Below are positions 53,644 through 63,330 of a stretch of DNA of 64,000 nt, in pieces. The notes under the pieces were generated by a model. That model searched no databases. It was not told the DNA's origin and saw nothing but the letters and a program-made list of their open reading frames with translations. Origin of the DNA: Planctomycetota bacterium. GTDB taxonomy: Bacteria; Planctomycetota; Planctomycetia; Pirellulales; PALSA-1355. The DNA lies in NCBI GenBank assembly GCA_003389325.1, contig QQVE01000030.1, positions 62,001-126,000 of the forward strand, written 5' to 3'. The first letter of the stretch is position 1. Every line of letters begins with the position of its first letter. Made by a program: the position numbers and the translations under genes.

Positions 53644-54123
53644 ATGGATGGGTTTCTAGGCACGCGCGCCTCGCTCATGCTCGACTTCGTGGCCCTGGCA
53701 ATGGTGGCCCTGGTGCCGATCTTGGGGGCCAGCGTGTACCTGGTCAAATACAAGCGGCGATACGCGCTCCACAAGAAGATTCAGTTGCTCTTGGGTGGGA
53801 CGCTGCTGGTGACCGTCGTGCTGTTCGAGGTCGAGATGCGCGTCAGCGGCTGGCGCGATCGAGCGCTGGCTTCGCCCTACATGGGACTGGAAGGCGGCAC
53901 GAACTGGGTGCTGGTATCGCTCTGGATCCATCTGTTCTTCGCCGTTACGTCGGCGGTCTTGTGGATCGCGGTCATCTATCGCGCCCTGCGGAACTTTCCC
54001 AGCCCGCCGCATCCGGCGCCGCACAGCGCGTGGCATCGCCGCTTCGGCATGTTGGCCGCGATCGACATGGGCTGTACGGCCGTGACCGGTTGGATTTTCT
54101 ACTGGTTGGCCTTCGTCGCCTGA
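53644..54123 (+). CDS. DUF420-like small membrane protein
   Basis: 159 residues with four membrane spans (about residues 12-30, 43-60, 89-110 and 138-158). It has His residues in RYALHKKIQ, SLWIHLFFAV and PAPHSAWHRRFG and a final TAVTGWIFYWLAFVA, the pattern of the DUF420 family found with terminal-oxidase assembly genes; no oxidase genes are near here. Its role is unknown. ATG 53644 is the first in-frame Met of the hydrophobic region. Confidence 0.7.
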   Translation: MDGFLGTRASLMLDFVALAMVALVPILGASVYLVKYKRRYALHKKIQLLLGGTLLVTVVLFEVEMRVSGWRDRALASPYMGLEGGTNWVLVSLWIHLFFAVTSAVLWIAVIYRALRNFPSPPHPAPHSAWHRRFGMLAAIDMGCTAVTGWIFYWLAFVA

Positions 54124-54144
54124 CAAGTTCGCACCCAGCGCAAG

Positions 54145-54171
54145 AAAAAGCCCGGGAGGGTGTTCCCGGGC
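54145..54171 (-). terminator. Rho-independent terminator after leuA
   Basis: Minus strand: perfect 8-bp stem GCCCGGGA/TCCCGGGC (54171-54164 with 54057-type arm at 54157-54150), 6-nt loop and T5 (54149-54145). It lies 31 bp past the leuA stop and also faces the end of the DUF420-like gene. Confidence 0.85.
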
Positions 54172-54202
54172 GCGAGTTGCGTTGATTGCTCGCGGCCCCC
54201 TT

Positions 54203-55753
<1,551 letters not shown>

Positions 55754-55937
55754 GATTGGTTCGTGTTTCGTGGAAAGAGGTTGGATGTCCGCAGAACGCG
55801 CCGCCAGCTTAGGGCCGACCCGAGGTCGGCCCGCGCAAGACCAACCGTGCCCTTGACGAGCGAATCATGATGCGTCGGCGATTCCGGCGATCCATTTTCT
55901 TTCCACTTCGCGTTGCCGTCGACCCGGCGAACCCAAC

Positions 55938-55967
55938 AAAAAAACCCCAGGGCGGCTGCCTTGGGGT
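55938..55967 (-). terminator. Attenuator terminator hairpin of leuA
   Basis: Minus strand: arms ACCCCAAGGC (55967-55958) and GCCCTGGGGT (55953-55944) around AGCC, nine of ten pairs formed (one A/C mismatch), followed by a U7 tract (55944-55938). It lies 184 nt upstream of leuA and 41 nt after the leader peptide stop, so it ends transcription before the gene rather than after one. It is the 3:4 element of the attenuator. Confidence 0.85.
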
Positions 55968-56055
55968 CTTCGTATCTTCGATCGGCTTAAGTGTACGAAC
56001 CCCGCGGCTAGCGCTCTAGAAGCGCCAAGAGCAACAGCAGGCTAAGCAGGGTTCG
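55963..56055 (-). promoter_or_regulatory. Alternative pairing segments of the leuA attenuator
   Basis: Segment 1, CGAACCC (56055-56049), lies in leader codons 4-6 just before and at the first Leu codon. Segment 2, GGGGTTCG (56003-55996), pairs perfectly over 7 bp with segment 1. Segment 2 can instead pair with segment 3, CGAA-GA-CCCC (55972-55963), leaving a 2-nt bulge; this removes the CCCC needed by the terminator arm. Segment 2 begins 4 nt after the leader stop codon, so a ribosome that finishes the peptide would mask it. Confidence 0.8.
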
Positions 56056-56064
56056 AATCATCAT
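56008..56064 (-). CDS. leuL: leu leader peptide, 18 residues with nine Leu
   Basis: Minus strand ATG 56064 to TAG 56008: MMIRTLLSLLLLLALLER. Nine of 18 residues are Leu, including five in a row, coded by CTG, CTT, TTG, CTC and CTA, so a shortage of charged leucine tRNA would stall ribosomes inside it. AAGGA lies about 9 nt upstream. It is followed at once by mutually exclusive hairpins and a terminator, the classic layout of a branched-chain amino acid leader. A second in-frame ATG directly follows the first; either could be used. I know of no protein role beyond its translation. Confidence 0.85.
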   Translation of the reverse strand: MMIRTLLSLLLLLALLER

Positions 56065-56117
56065 CTTTCTTTTTCCTTGCGAGGGGTGCCGCGATAGCAC
56101 TGCCACCACGCGCAGGT

Positions 56118-56146
56118 ACTCTATCTCATGACGGAGACAGGGTCAA
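56118..56146 (-). promoter_or_regulatory. Putative promoter of the leu leader-leuA transcript
   Basis: Minus strand: TTGACC (56146-56141) and TAGAGT (56123-56118) with a 17-nt spacer. Transcript start is expected near 56111, about 47 nt before the leader peptide start; the attenuated RNA would be about 174 nt. Confidence 0.6.
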
Positions 56147-56247
56147 GCGAAAAGGTTCACCCGGCTCGGCGCCTGTCCTTTGCCCCCCGAAACGCGATAG
56201 CAGTGGCGGCTGCCCCGTGGCCCGAAACAAGCTGCCGTAGTGCTGTC

Positions 56248-56276
56248 TTGAGCCGGCCGAGGCTTTTGCGTAGTAT
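56248..56276 (+). promoter_or_regulatory. Putative promoter of the conserved hypothetical gene at 56351
   Basis: TTGAGC at 56248-56253 and TAGTAT at 56271-56276 with a 17-nt spacer. A 6-bp hairpin (TTCCCG 56290-type to CGGGAA region, about 56288-56309) lies between it and the start codon. Confidence 0.45.
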
Positions 56277-56350
56277 TCCGCCGCTTCCCGGAACGCGGCT
56301 CGGGAAAGCTTTCGGCGTTGTCGCCGAGTTCCCTTCTCTTAGCGGGTGTC

Positions 56351-56839
56351 ATGATCGACTACGAGGTCCAACGCTGCACACGGCATTGCGCTGAGACGGG
56401 CCGCGAACTGCAGCCCGGCGAGGTGTTCTACTCGACGTTGCGCAGCGAAGGATCGCAGGTCGTGCGGCACGACTATTCGCAGGACGCCTGGCAGGGTCCG
56501 CCCGAGGGCGTGCTGGGATGGTGGAAGTCGCAGATGCCCGAACGGCACGCCAAGAAACTGCGCCTGGCACCCAACGACGTGATGTTGGAACTGCTGGAGG
56601 GACTGGAAAACCAGGACGATCAACAGGATATGCGGTACGTGTTGTCGCTGCTGTTGATTCGCCGCCGCGTGGTGCGTCTGGAAGACACCGAGACCGACGA
56701 CTCGGGCAGCGAAGTCTCGTTGCTCTACTGTCCACGTCGCCAAACAACCTATCGCGTGACCACCGTTACCCCGTCCGCGGAGCGAACCGCCCAGATCCAG
56801 GACGAACTGTCCCGGCTGCTGTTCGCCGACGCGGGCTAG
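56351..56839 (+). CDS. Conserved planctomycete hypothetical protein
   Basis: 162 residues, function not recognised. The N-terminus MIDYEVQRCTRHCAETGREL has a CxxxC/His cluster followed by LQPGEVFYSTL; a Trp-rich stretch WQGPPEGVLGWWKSQMP follows, then a helical segment and a C-terminal beta region with LYCPRRQTTYRV. Only three Cys are present overall (one late), so a full zinc ribbon is not proven. It is cytoplasmic. It lies 37 bp before the LolA-like lipoprotein gene and is probably co-transcribed with it. ATG 56351 precedes the recognisable start; an in-frame GTG/ATG further up has no ribosome site. Confidence 0.65.
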   Translation: MIDYEVQRCTRHCAETGRELQPGEVFYSTLRSEGSQVVRHDYSQDAWQGPPEGVLGWWKSQMPERHAKKLRLAPNDVMLELLEGLENQDDQQDMRYVLSLLLIRRRVVRLEDTETDDSGSEVSLLYCPRRQTTYRVTTVTPSAERTAQIQDELSRLLFADAG

Positions 56840-56876
56840 CGTGACGATCCCCATCTGCACTTGCTGGAAAGCTACT

Positions 56877-57842
56877 ATGCCTTCGGCCTCGCCTTCCGAC
56901 ACGCCCGAGCAGCGATTCGCGTCGCCGGGCCGCTTGCGTGCGAGCCGAATGTGGAGGCATGGCTGGCTACTGGGCGTTTCGCTGGCCTGGGTGCTGGCCA
57001 GCGGGGCCAGTTGTCCACACATCGTGCAGCAATACACACAACCGATTCCGCGCGCGCTGCCCCCCGCGGCGTCGCTCACGCAGATCGTCGACGTCGTCAA
57101 CGACAACAGCGCTCGCGTGCAATCGCTTTCGGCCACGCGGGCCACGATCACGACTCCCGGCTTCCCGTCACTGAATGCGAACATTGCGATCCAGCGGCCG
57201 CGGTCGCTGCGAATCATGGGCGACAAGTTTGGTCCGCAACTCGACGTCGGATCGAACGACGAGATGCTCTGGCTGTGGCTGGCCCAATCGCAGCCACCGG
57301 CCCTGTTCTATTGCCGCCACGACCAGTACGAAACAAGTGCCGCGCGGCAGATCATGCCGGTCGAGCCGCAGTGGATCGTCGAGGCTTTCGGCCTGGTGAC
57401 CTTCGACGGCACGACGCAGATCGAAGGACCCACACCCGTGGGCGGCGGACGCGTGGAGCTGCGCACCCGCAGCGGCCAGCCGGGGCAGGAGACTTCGCGG
57501 GTCACGGTGGTCGACGCGTCGACCGGGCTGGTGCTCGAGCAGCACGTGTACGACGCCCGCGGGACGCGCTTGGCGTCGGCCACGTTGAGCAAGCATGCGC
57601 TCGATCCGGCCTCGGGCGCCAAGCTGCCGCGACACATCGACATCCAGTGGCCTCCGGCTGCGATGGAGTTCGCCATCGAAATGGCTGACGTCCAAGTGAA
57701 CCAGTTGCCGGGCGATCCGCAGCAACTGTTCACCAAGCCGGTCTACCCCGGATACAGCGAGATCGACCTGGCCCAGCCGGGGCTGCAACTGACGCCGGCC
57801 CCCAGCGGCCAATATCAAGCGGCACCGGAAACGCGCTACTAA
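56877..57842 (+). CDS. LolA-like lipoprotein
   Basis: 321 residues. A lipobox ASGASC follows a hydrophobic stretch (LLGVSLAWVLASGASC), marking a lipoprotein. The mature part has the beta-rich pattern of the LolA/LolB-like or DUF4292 fold: VQSLSATRATITTPGF, NIAIQRPRSLRIMG, DEMLWLWLAQSQPP and VVDASTGLVLEQHVYDARG. Such proteins carry or sense lipids/lipoproteins in the envelope. It follows the conserved hypothetical gene directly. ATG 56877 was taken; the in-frame GTG at 56841 would add 12 residues ahead of a long basic leader. Confidence 0.75.
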   Translation: MPSASPSDTPEQRFASPGRLRASRMWRHGWLLGVSLAWVLASGASCPHIVQQYTQPIPRALPPAASLTQIVDVVNDNSARVQSLSATRATITTPGFPSLNANIAIQRPRSLRIMGDKFGPQLDVGSNDEMLWLWLAQSQPPALFYCRHDQYETSAARQIMPVEPQWIVEAFGLVTFDGTTQIEGPTPVGGGRVELRTRSGQPGQETSRVTVVDASTGLVLEQHVYDARGTRLASATLSKHALDPASGAKLPRHIDIQWPPAAMEFAIEMADVQVNQLPGDPQQLFTKPVYPGYSEIDLAQPGLQLTPAPSGQYQAAPETRY

Positions 57843-57868
57843 GCCCGCCGCGGGGCAGGGCAGGGGGG

Positions 57869-58633
57869 CTACTTGCCGTGTAGCAGGCCTCCGTCGCACA
57901 CCAGCACCTGGCCGGTGATCATCTGCGAACCGGTCACCAGGCTCATGATGGCGGCTGCCACGTCATCCGGTTCCGAGACCTTGTCGAGCGGGGCCGCGCT
58001 GGCGTAGGTGTCCTTGGCCTTTTCATAGGCATCGCCCAGCCCCTCTTGCAGCCAGCGCCCGGTGATGAAGCCCGGGGCGATCGCGTTGACGCGAATCTTC
58101 GGAGCCAGCGCGCGGGCAAGCGCCACGGTCAGGTTATTGAGCGCCGCTTTGGAAGCCGCGTAGGGTATCGAGCTGCCTTTGCCGGCAAAGGCCGCCACGC
58201 TCGAGATGTTAATGATTTGCCCTCCGCCGCCGGCGAGCATCGGCTCGCGCACCGCGCGTGCGCAGTGAAAGGGACCCAGCACGTTGACCGAGTAGATCCG
58301 CAGCCAGTCCTCGTCCTGCACCTTGTCGAGGTCCGAGGCGAGCACGAACTTCGTCGTGCCGGCGTTGTTGACCAGGACGTCGATCCGCCCGAACGCCTTG
58401 ACGGCCTCGTCGACCATCTTGCGGCAGGCGGCGTCGTCCGACACGTCGCCCTTTACGGCGATCGCGCGTCCGCCCGCGGTTTCGATTTCGCCGGCCGTGG
58501 CTTCGGCCTCGTCGCGCGAGCGCGAATAGTTGACCAACACCGCACAGCCTTGCTTGGCCAGCCGCAGCGACGTGGCCCGGCCGACTCCCGTGCCGCCGCC
58601 GGTAACGATGGCCGCTTTGCCTTCGAGTTGCAT
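57869..58633 (-). CDS. SDR-family oxidoreductase (FabG-like)
   Basis: 254-residue NAD(P)-dependent short-chain dehydrogenase. Seen: cofactor loop TGGGTGVGRA at 11-20, NNAGTT at 89-94, the triad S144, Y158 and K162 (YAASK), and IAPGFITGRW after it. Its substrate is not set by sequence; a 3-oxoacyl reductase or a sugar/alcohol dehydrogenase are equally possible. It stands between the LolA-like lipoprotein (convergent) and the DUF11 lipoprotein gene (same strand, 51 bp upstream). Start ATG 58633. Confidence 0.9.
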   Translation of the reverse strand: MQLEGKAAIVTGGGTGVGRATSLRLAKQGCAVLVNYSRSRDEAEATAGEIETAGGRAIAVKGDVSDDAACRKMVDEAVKAFGRIDVLVNNAGTTKFVLASDLDKVQDEDWLRIYSVNVLGPFHCARAVREPMLAGGGGQIINISSVAAFAGKGSSIPYAASKAALNNLTVALARALAPKIRVNAIAPGFITGRWLQEGLGDAYEKAKDTYASAAPLDKVSEPDDVAAAIMSLVTGSQMITGQVLVCDGGLLHGK

Positions 58634-58684
58634 GGAAAATCCGCCCCAGTGAACGAAACGAAGAGTTTCAACTGAAGCAGTATC

Positions 58685-59905
58685 TTACCGCACGCGGCAG
58701 TCGAAGCGAACCAGGCCGCCTTCGCCGGGGAGCAGCGGATCGACGAAGTCCCATCGCAACATCAGCGAGTCGCCGTCGTTGGCCTGCGTCGAGAACTCGG
58801 CGCGGCGGCTGCTCTGGGCGGTCTGCGGCACGTATTCGAGCCGCGTGGTGAGGTTGTCGATCAGCATGACCTTCTTGATCCGCTGATCGCCGGTGTTGTC
58901 GAAGCGAATGGTGAAGTCGATGATATCGCCCGGCTTGGCCGTTTTCTGCGAGGCACACTTGATGATGCGCAGGCAGGGATTGTTGGGCACGTCGACGCGG
59001 AAGGTGGCCTGCGCCCGCTGGTCGCCGGTGATGTCGACGGCCTTGCGCCCGTCGAGCACGACCTGCACGGCTTTGTCGTGCGTCCAGACGATGGCCGCGT
59101 CGATGGCTTCCATCAGGCGCGGCCGTTCCGATTCGTCGAAGATACCGCGCTGCATGATGAGCAAATCTTCATACGTGGCGGCCCCGTGCCGAACGCCCGA
59201 TATCGGCTGCAAGGCGATCGTCGGCGTGGGCACGTCCTCGCGGCGCTCGATGCTCGGCTGCTTGGTGCTGACTCCTCCCTCGGGCTGCACTGGCTGCACG
59301 GCGGTGGTGGCCAGGCGATCCTCGAGATTCTGAGCCGGCAGTACCGGCTGTTCGACGGCCACGAGCTTGTCGTTTTGCAGGTTTTCGATGACCGTGGCCA
59401 CGTGCCGCACTGCGCCAAAGCGCGGGGCGTAGAGACACACCTGGTTGCTGGGCTTGATCTTCGTCTGGCCGTCGATGGTGTCGTACACGGCCACAGTGTC
59501 TTCCAGCTCCAGGCCCTGCAGTTCGCCGTCGCGGCGGACGTTGACGGGAATGAAGTTGTCGCCGCCGTCTTGCAGGTATTCGTCCTTGGGCCAGGGTCCG
59601 CTGATGCCCGGCGGCGACCAGTTTGGAATGTTGACCATCGGCATCGGCATGCCCTCGTAGCACAAGGGCTCGACCGGCAACTCAGGCGTGGACTCGACGG
59701 CGCGGGCCACCTCGGCCCCGGTTGGAATCCGCTCCATGGAAGGTCCTTCGTCGGAGACGACGACCGGCGGCGGCTCGTCCTCGACGGGAAGCTGCGCTTC
59801 GTTCAGCGTGCGGCACGAGCACAACGCGACGGCCAGCAGCATGAGCCACCGGCATCGCGCTGCGGGGACCGAAGCTTTCTCTTGGCGGTTCTGATGCAAA
59901 TTCAT
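58685..59905 (-). CDS. Lipoprotein with C-terminal DUF11 repeat
   Basis: 406 residues. Signal with lipobox-like LMLLAVALCSC at about residues 21-31. A long Pro/Glu-rich region precedes a domain around residues 100-260, and the C-terminus is a DUF11-type beta-sandwich (CLRIIKCASQKTAKPGDIID, VMLIDNLTTRLEYVP). DUF11 repeats are common in planctomycete surface proteins. It is the third gene of an operon; its ATG overlaps the previous stop (ATGA at 59902-59905), which implies translational coupling with the paralogue upstream. Confidence 0.8.
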   Translation of the reverse strand: MNLHQNRQEKASVPAARCRWLMLLAVALCSCRTLNEAQLPVEDEPPPVVVSDEGPSMERIPTGAEVARAVESTPELPVEPLCYEGMPMPMVNIPNWSPPGISGPWPKDEYLQDGGDNFIPVNVRRDGELQGLELEDTVAVYDTIDGQTKIKPSNQVCLYAPRFGAVRHVATVIENLQNDKLVAVEQPVLPAQNLEDRLATTAVQPVQPEGGVSTKQPSIERREDVPTPTIALQPISGVRHGAATYEDLLIMQRGIFDESERPRLMEAIDAAIVWTHDKAVQVVLDGRKAVDITGDQRAQATFRVDVPNNPCLRIIKCASQKTAKPGDIIDFTIRFDNTGDQRIKKVMLIDNLTTRLEYVPQTAQSSRRAEFSTQANDGDSLMLRWDFVDPLLPGEGGLVRFDCRVR

Positions 59906-60735
59906 CGGCGGCGCGACCGTCGCATCGAGTGGCGGTTCGTAGGCGTGAGATCACGGATGGGCTTCGACTGCGCGCTGGCTTGCGAGTCGTCGTTGATCAC
60001 GCTCATCACCCGCGGCTGGCTGGCGTGCCACTTGACCATCGGAGGGCAGCCGTACAGAAACGTGGCGTCGGGGCCCTCGGGTCCCGGCACGCGGGCGCCC
60101 AACCGCAAAATGGCCACGGGCCGGCCAAGCGTGTCGGCCACGTCGAGCGGATTGTCGCCGTCGGCCACTTCGAAATAAGCTTGCTCGTTCCCTTCGCGAG
60201 CCACGGGCACGGCGTTGTCGGGATCTTCGAGGTAGATGACGCGGGTCACGAACTGGCCGGCAAGCGCCATCTCCAGTTCTTCCTGCGTCAGCTCGACGGG
60301 AATTGGAAACCGGAACTCCTGCCCGCGCGGCGGATAGGTCCGGTCGATGACTTCCACGGTAGGAAAGACTTCGAAGCCGATCTGTTCGGGGATGTTCGTC
60401 ACCCGCAGTCGATAGACGGCGCCGATGAGCATGCCGGCCACGAGAGCTCCCGGCTGCGGCTCGCTGAAGTCGCCGCCTTCAGCCGTGGCGATCTGGGAGC
60501 CCGGTGGCCCTTTGATCTCCACCGGCTGGAAGTATCCAGGCAATGGTCCGCCCCGCAGGAGTTGCTGGCCTCCAATCGCTCCCGGTGGCATGACACCCGC
60601 GTGATTGTAGTGCACTGGTGGCGGATCGGCGGCGACCCTTGCATCGCCGCCAGCCCACAGCAGCACCCCGACAATCACGGTGCCGGCAACTCGGGCCGGA
60701 TTTCTCCGGCTGCGGAGCTCTTGGACCATTGACAT
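59902..60735 (-). CDS. Exported protein, paralogue of the upstream lipoprotein
   Basis: 277 residues with a signal-like segment (VAGTVIVGVLLWAGGDARVAA). Its core, GAVYRLRVTNIPEQIGFEVF ... VELTQEELEMALAGQFVTRV, matches the core of the upstream gene (GAIYRLKLTEIPGRPGVELY ... VQFTEEDFDQVLSGNFVTKV) closely, so the two arose by duplication. The N-terminus has HYNHAGVMPPGAIGG. Function unknown; envelope location is likely. Two ATGs at 60735 and 60729 are both possible; the first is used. It overlaps the DUF11 gene by 4 nt. Confidence 0.75.
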   Translation of the reverse strand: MSMVQELRSRRNPARVAGTVIVGVLLWAGGDARVAADPPPVHYNHAGVMPPGAIGGQQLLRGGPLPGYFQPVEIKGPPGSQIATAEGGDFSEPQPGALVAGMLIGAVYRLRVTNIPEQIGFEVFPTVEVIDRTYPPRGQEFRFPIPVELTQEELEMALAGQFVTRVIYLEDPDNAVPVAREGNEQAYFEVADGDNPLDVADTLGRPVAILRLGARVPGPEGPDATFLYGCPPMVKWHASQPRVMSVINDDSQASAQSKPIRDLTPTNRHSMRRSRRR

Positions 60736-60815
60736 GGATAACTTCGACCTCTCCCTGTCCCCCGGGCCGAGCGGCCCGGGGTTGGAACTCGTGACAACAT
60801 GGACCCGGCTACCGA

Positions 60816-62090
60816 TCATTCGCAGTCCCAACCGTCGGGCACGTTGAAGTCATGCTCGTGCTTGTCGCCGATGGGCTGGTGGAACAGTACCGGAGGCATG
60901 TGCTTGTGCTCCGTGATGTTCACCCTCCGTACCGGTTGCGGATAGCTGAAGCCAGGCTTCTCTTTCACGTTGATCTTGAACTTGCGGACCGGCGGCGGAA
61001 TGTGAAACTTGGTGTGATTGGCGATCACGTGTTTCTGCAATCCGGCCGGGGCTCCCAGCGGAATGTGCGGCGGACCGGGCAGTCCGATCGGCGTGCCGCT
61101 CATGGGCATGCCGTACTGCGGCGCGGTCACTCCGGCGATGAACTGCGGAGGCACGCCGGCAGGCATCGCACCGGTCGGTCCCGGGAAGCACACGCCCGCT
61201 CCGCATCCTCCGGCACCCGGGCCTCCGGGACCACCGCACCCACCACAACTCGCGCAACTGGGGCCGCCACAGTTCGGGCCGCAGCCGCCGCCGGCGGGAA
61301 TTCCCGTCGGAGCGAAGGGCAAGGGACAGCTACCGCCACCGGGCATGCCGATGAACTCGGCGTCGCCGCCGGGCACTTCGAGATCCTTGTTGCCGACCCG
61401 CACGATACCCAGGATGGCACCGCGGCGGTCGGCCTCGACGATCGGGTCGACGCCCGGATCGAGCCGCGTGCTGACCAGCGTCTCGACGTTCGCCAGCGCC
61501 AGCTCTTGATACTCGGGATCGGGCAGGTAGATGACCTTGGTCACGAAGTTGCCCGAAAGAACCTGATCGAAATCTTCTTCGGTGAATTGCACCGGGATGG
61601 CGTTATGCGCCAGATAGGCCACGGTGCGCGGCGTCGGCGGACCGATTTCGAGCGTCGGATACAGCTCGACACCCGGGCGTCCGGGGATTTCGGTCAGCTT
61701 GAGCCGATAGATCGCGCCCTGGGGAAAGTTGTAACGCCCGGGCACGATCAGCACGTCGGAATCGAACATGCCCGGCTCGAAGATATCCCAGTTGACGGCC
61801 ATGCCCTCGGGGCTGACAAACGCTACCTGCGAAGTCGGCGGCGGTCCGCCCATGCCCGGGGCGGGCGTGTAGGGCATCGGCGGCATGATCCCCGGTCCGG
61901 GACCTCCCACGCCGGGGCCCGGCTCGGCCAGCATTTGCGCCGGCGGCAGATTGTTTCGATGGGTGAGCTTACCCAAAGGCGGGATCAACGTCGTGTAGTC
62001 GTTGAGCTCGCCATACGGCGGATGCAGGAAGCAGCCGCTGCCGGCCAGCATCGTGATCCCCAGCAGTATCGAAGCTGTGCGAAGTTTCAT
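60816..62090 (-). CDS. Lipoprotein with Cys/Gly-rich region (paralogue of next gene)
   Basis: 424 residues; function unknown. Signal peptide with lipobox LLGITMLAGSGC, so lipid-anchored. A Pro/Gly-rich segment, then the domain shared with the downstream gene (residues about 120-255), then a Cys/Gly-rich stretch with CGPNCGGPSCASC and GAGGCGAGVC carrying nine Cys, and a Pro-rich basic C-terminus. The Cys cluster could bind metal or cross-link in the cell envelope. ATG 62090 has a GGGGGAG site about 7 nt upstream. First gene of a three-gene operon. Confidence 0.8.
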   Translation of the reverse strand: MKLRTASILLGITMLAGSGCFLHPPYGELNDYTTLIPPLGKLTHRNNLPPAQMLAEPGPGVGGPGPGIMPPMPYTPAPGMGGPPPTSQVAFVSPEGMAVNWDIFEPGMFDSDVLIVPGRYNFPQGAIYRLKLTEIPGRPGVELYPTLEIGPPTPRTVAYLAHNAIPVQFTEEDFDQVLSGNFVTKVIYLPDPEYQELALANVETLVSTRLDPGVDPIVEADRRGAILGIVRVGNKDLEVPGGDAEFIGMPGGGSCPLPFAPTGIPAGGGCGPNCGGPSCASCGGCGGPGGPGAGGCGAGVCFPGPTGAMPAGVPPQFIAGVTAPQYGMPMSGTPIGLPGPPHIPLGAPAGLQKHVIANHTKFHIPPPVRKFKINVKEKPGFSYPQPVRRVNITEHKHMPPVLFHQPIGDKHEHDFNVPDGWDCE

Positions 62091-62376
62091 GTCTCCCCCC
62101 AGAATGCGCGTCTTCCGGCGCGTCGGACGGTGGTTCGGGCCCGCCGGCGCCTGCACCTGTGTATTTGGTTCCATTACGCCCCGAAGCTGTGTGGATCCTC
62201 GATGGATTGAGATAGACCGACCCCGGCCATCTCCTTACAATCCCGCACCCGCGAGTGACTGCACGGCCTCAGGCCGCGTCCCCCCGCGCACCGCCCCGAG
62301 CAAGCGCTCGAAACGACGCTTATGATCGTCGGCCTTCCGCAATCGGATTCTTTGGCAAATCCGGCAAAACCCGAAC

Positions 62377-63324
62377 ATGAAGTCCAGCTTGCCTATCCTC
62401 GTGTGCCTGGCTGCTATCGCCTGCGGGCAGGCGGTTCGCGCCCAGCCTGCGGCCGCCCAGAGCGCCCCGGGCGCGCAGGGTGCCAACGCTAGCGTCCCCG
62501 GTGGCGACGCGCTGATCGAGCAGGTCGTGCGGTCGGTGGCCGCCGCTCCGTCGATCTCCGCCAAGCTACGCCATCGCGTGGAGCTGTTGGACCGGACGCT
62601 GCTGGGCACGGGGGTGTATTTGCAGCAGGGCAGGGGGGACGAGCGAAAGTTCCGCCTCGAGATGGAGTTGCGCACCGTGCTGTTCGCCACGCAGGTGCAG
62701 CACGTCTGCGACGGCAGCAGGCTTTGGACTCTGGAGGAGTTGGATGGGAACCGCGACCTGGGAACGGTCGACCTGGTGCGGCTGCGTCGCGGGCAGCCTA
62801 GCTCCAAGGGACAGCCGCCCTCGCCGACCATGTGGCTTTCGTTGGGCGGGTTGCCGCGGTTGCTGGTCCACCTGCAAGAAGCCTTCGTCTTCGACAAAGT
62901 CGTGGAGAGTAACCTCGACGATCTCTGCGTGCTGAGCGTCGAGGGCAAGTGGACGCGCGGCAAGCTCGCTGCCTGGCTACCCGATCAGCGTCAGGCGATC
63001 GAGAAGGGCGAACAACCTAACCTCGGTCCGTTGACGCCCAACGTGCCGCATCGGGTGGTGCTGCACGTGGGATGCGACGATCGGTTTCCTTATCGCATCG
63101 AATACTGGGGGCCGGCCGACGGGCAAGGCGGCGCCGAGAAGCTGATGGTTGTGCTCGAGCTGTACGAAGTTCAGATCGATGCCCCCGTCGATCCGGCTCA
63201 GTTCGTCTTCCAGCCGCCCGAGGGCGTTACGCCGCGCGACCGCACGGACGAGTACATGCGCCGCTTCGGCGTGGAAGACCCGCCGATTTCGGAAGCGACG
63301 CGCCGACGTCGCTTTCGGCGGTAA
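62377..63324 (+). CDS. Exported LolA-like protein
   Basis: 315 residues with a signal peptide (LPILVCLAAIACGQAVRA). The pattern LIEQVVRSVAAAPSISAKLRH, GVYLQQGRGDERKFRLEMEL and a C-terminal PAQFVFQPPEGV is the LolA-like (outer membrane lipoprotein carrier fold) layout, though sequence is too divergent to call true LolA. It faces the lipoprotein operon divergently, which suggests it may serve those lipoproteins; that is inference. It converges on pdxA with a 6-bp gap. ATG 62377 is the first Met of the signal. Confidence 0.75.
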   Translation: MKSSLPILVCLAAIACGQAVRAQPAAAQSAPGAQGANASVPGGDALIEQVVRSVAAAPSISAKLRHRVELLDRTLLGTGVYLQQGRGDERKFRLEMELRTVLFATQVQHVCDGSRLWTLEELDGNRDLGTVDLVRLRRGQPSSKGQPPSPTMWLSLGGLPRLLVHLQEAFVFDKVVESNLDDLCVLSVEGKWTRGKLAAWLPDQRQAIEKGEQPNLGPLTPNVPHRVVLHVGCDDRFPYRIEYWGPADGQGGAEKLMVVLELYEVQIDAPVDPAQFVFQPPEGVTPRDRTDEYMRRFGVEDPPISEATRRRRFRR

Positions 63325-63330
63325 GGGCGT

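Noticed and set aside
55754-56070. T-box or leucine riboswitch upstream of leuA
   Set aside because: No T-box consensus or known riboswitch core is visible; the leader peptide with alternative hairpins explains the region better.
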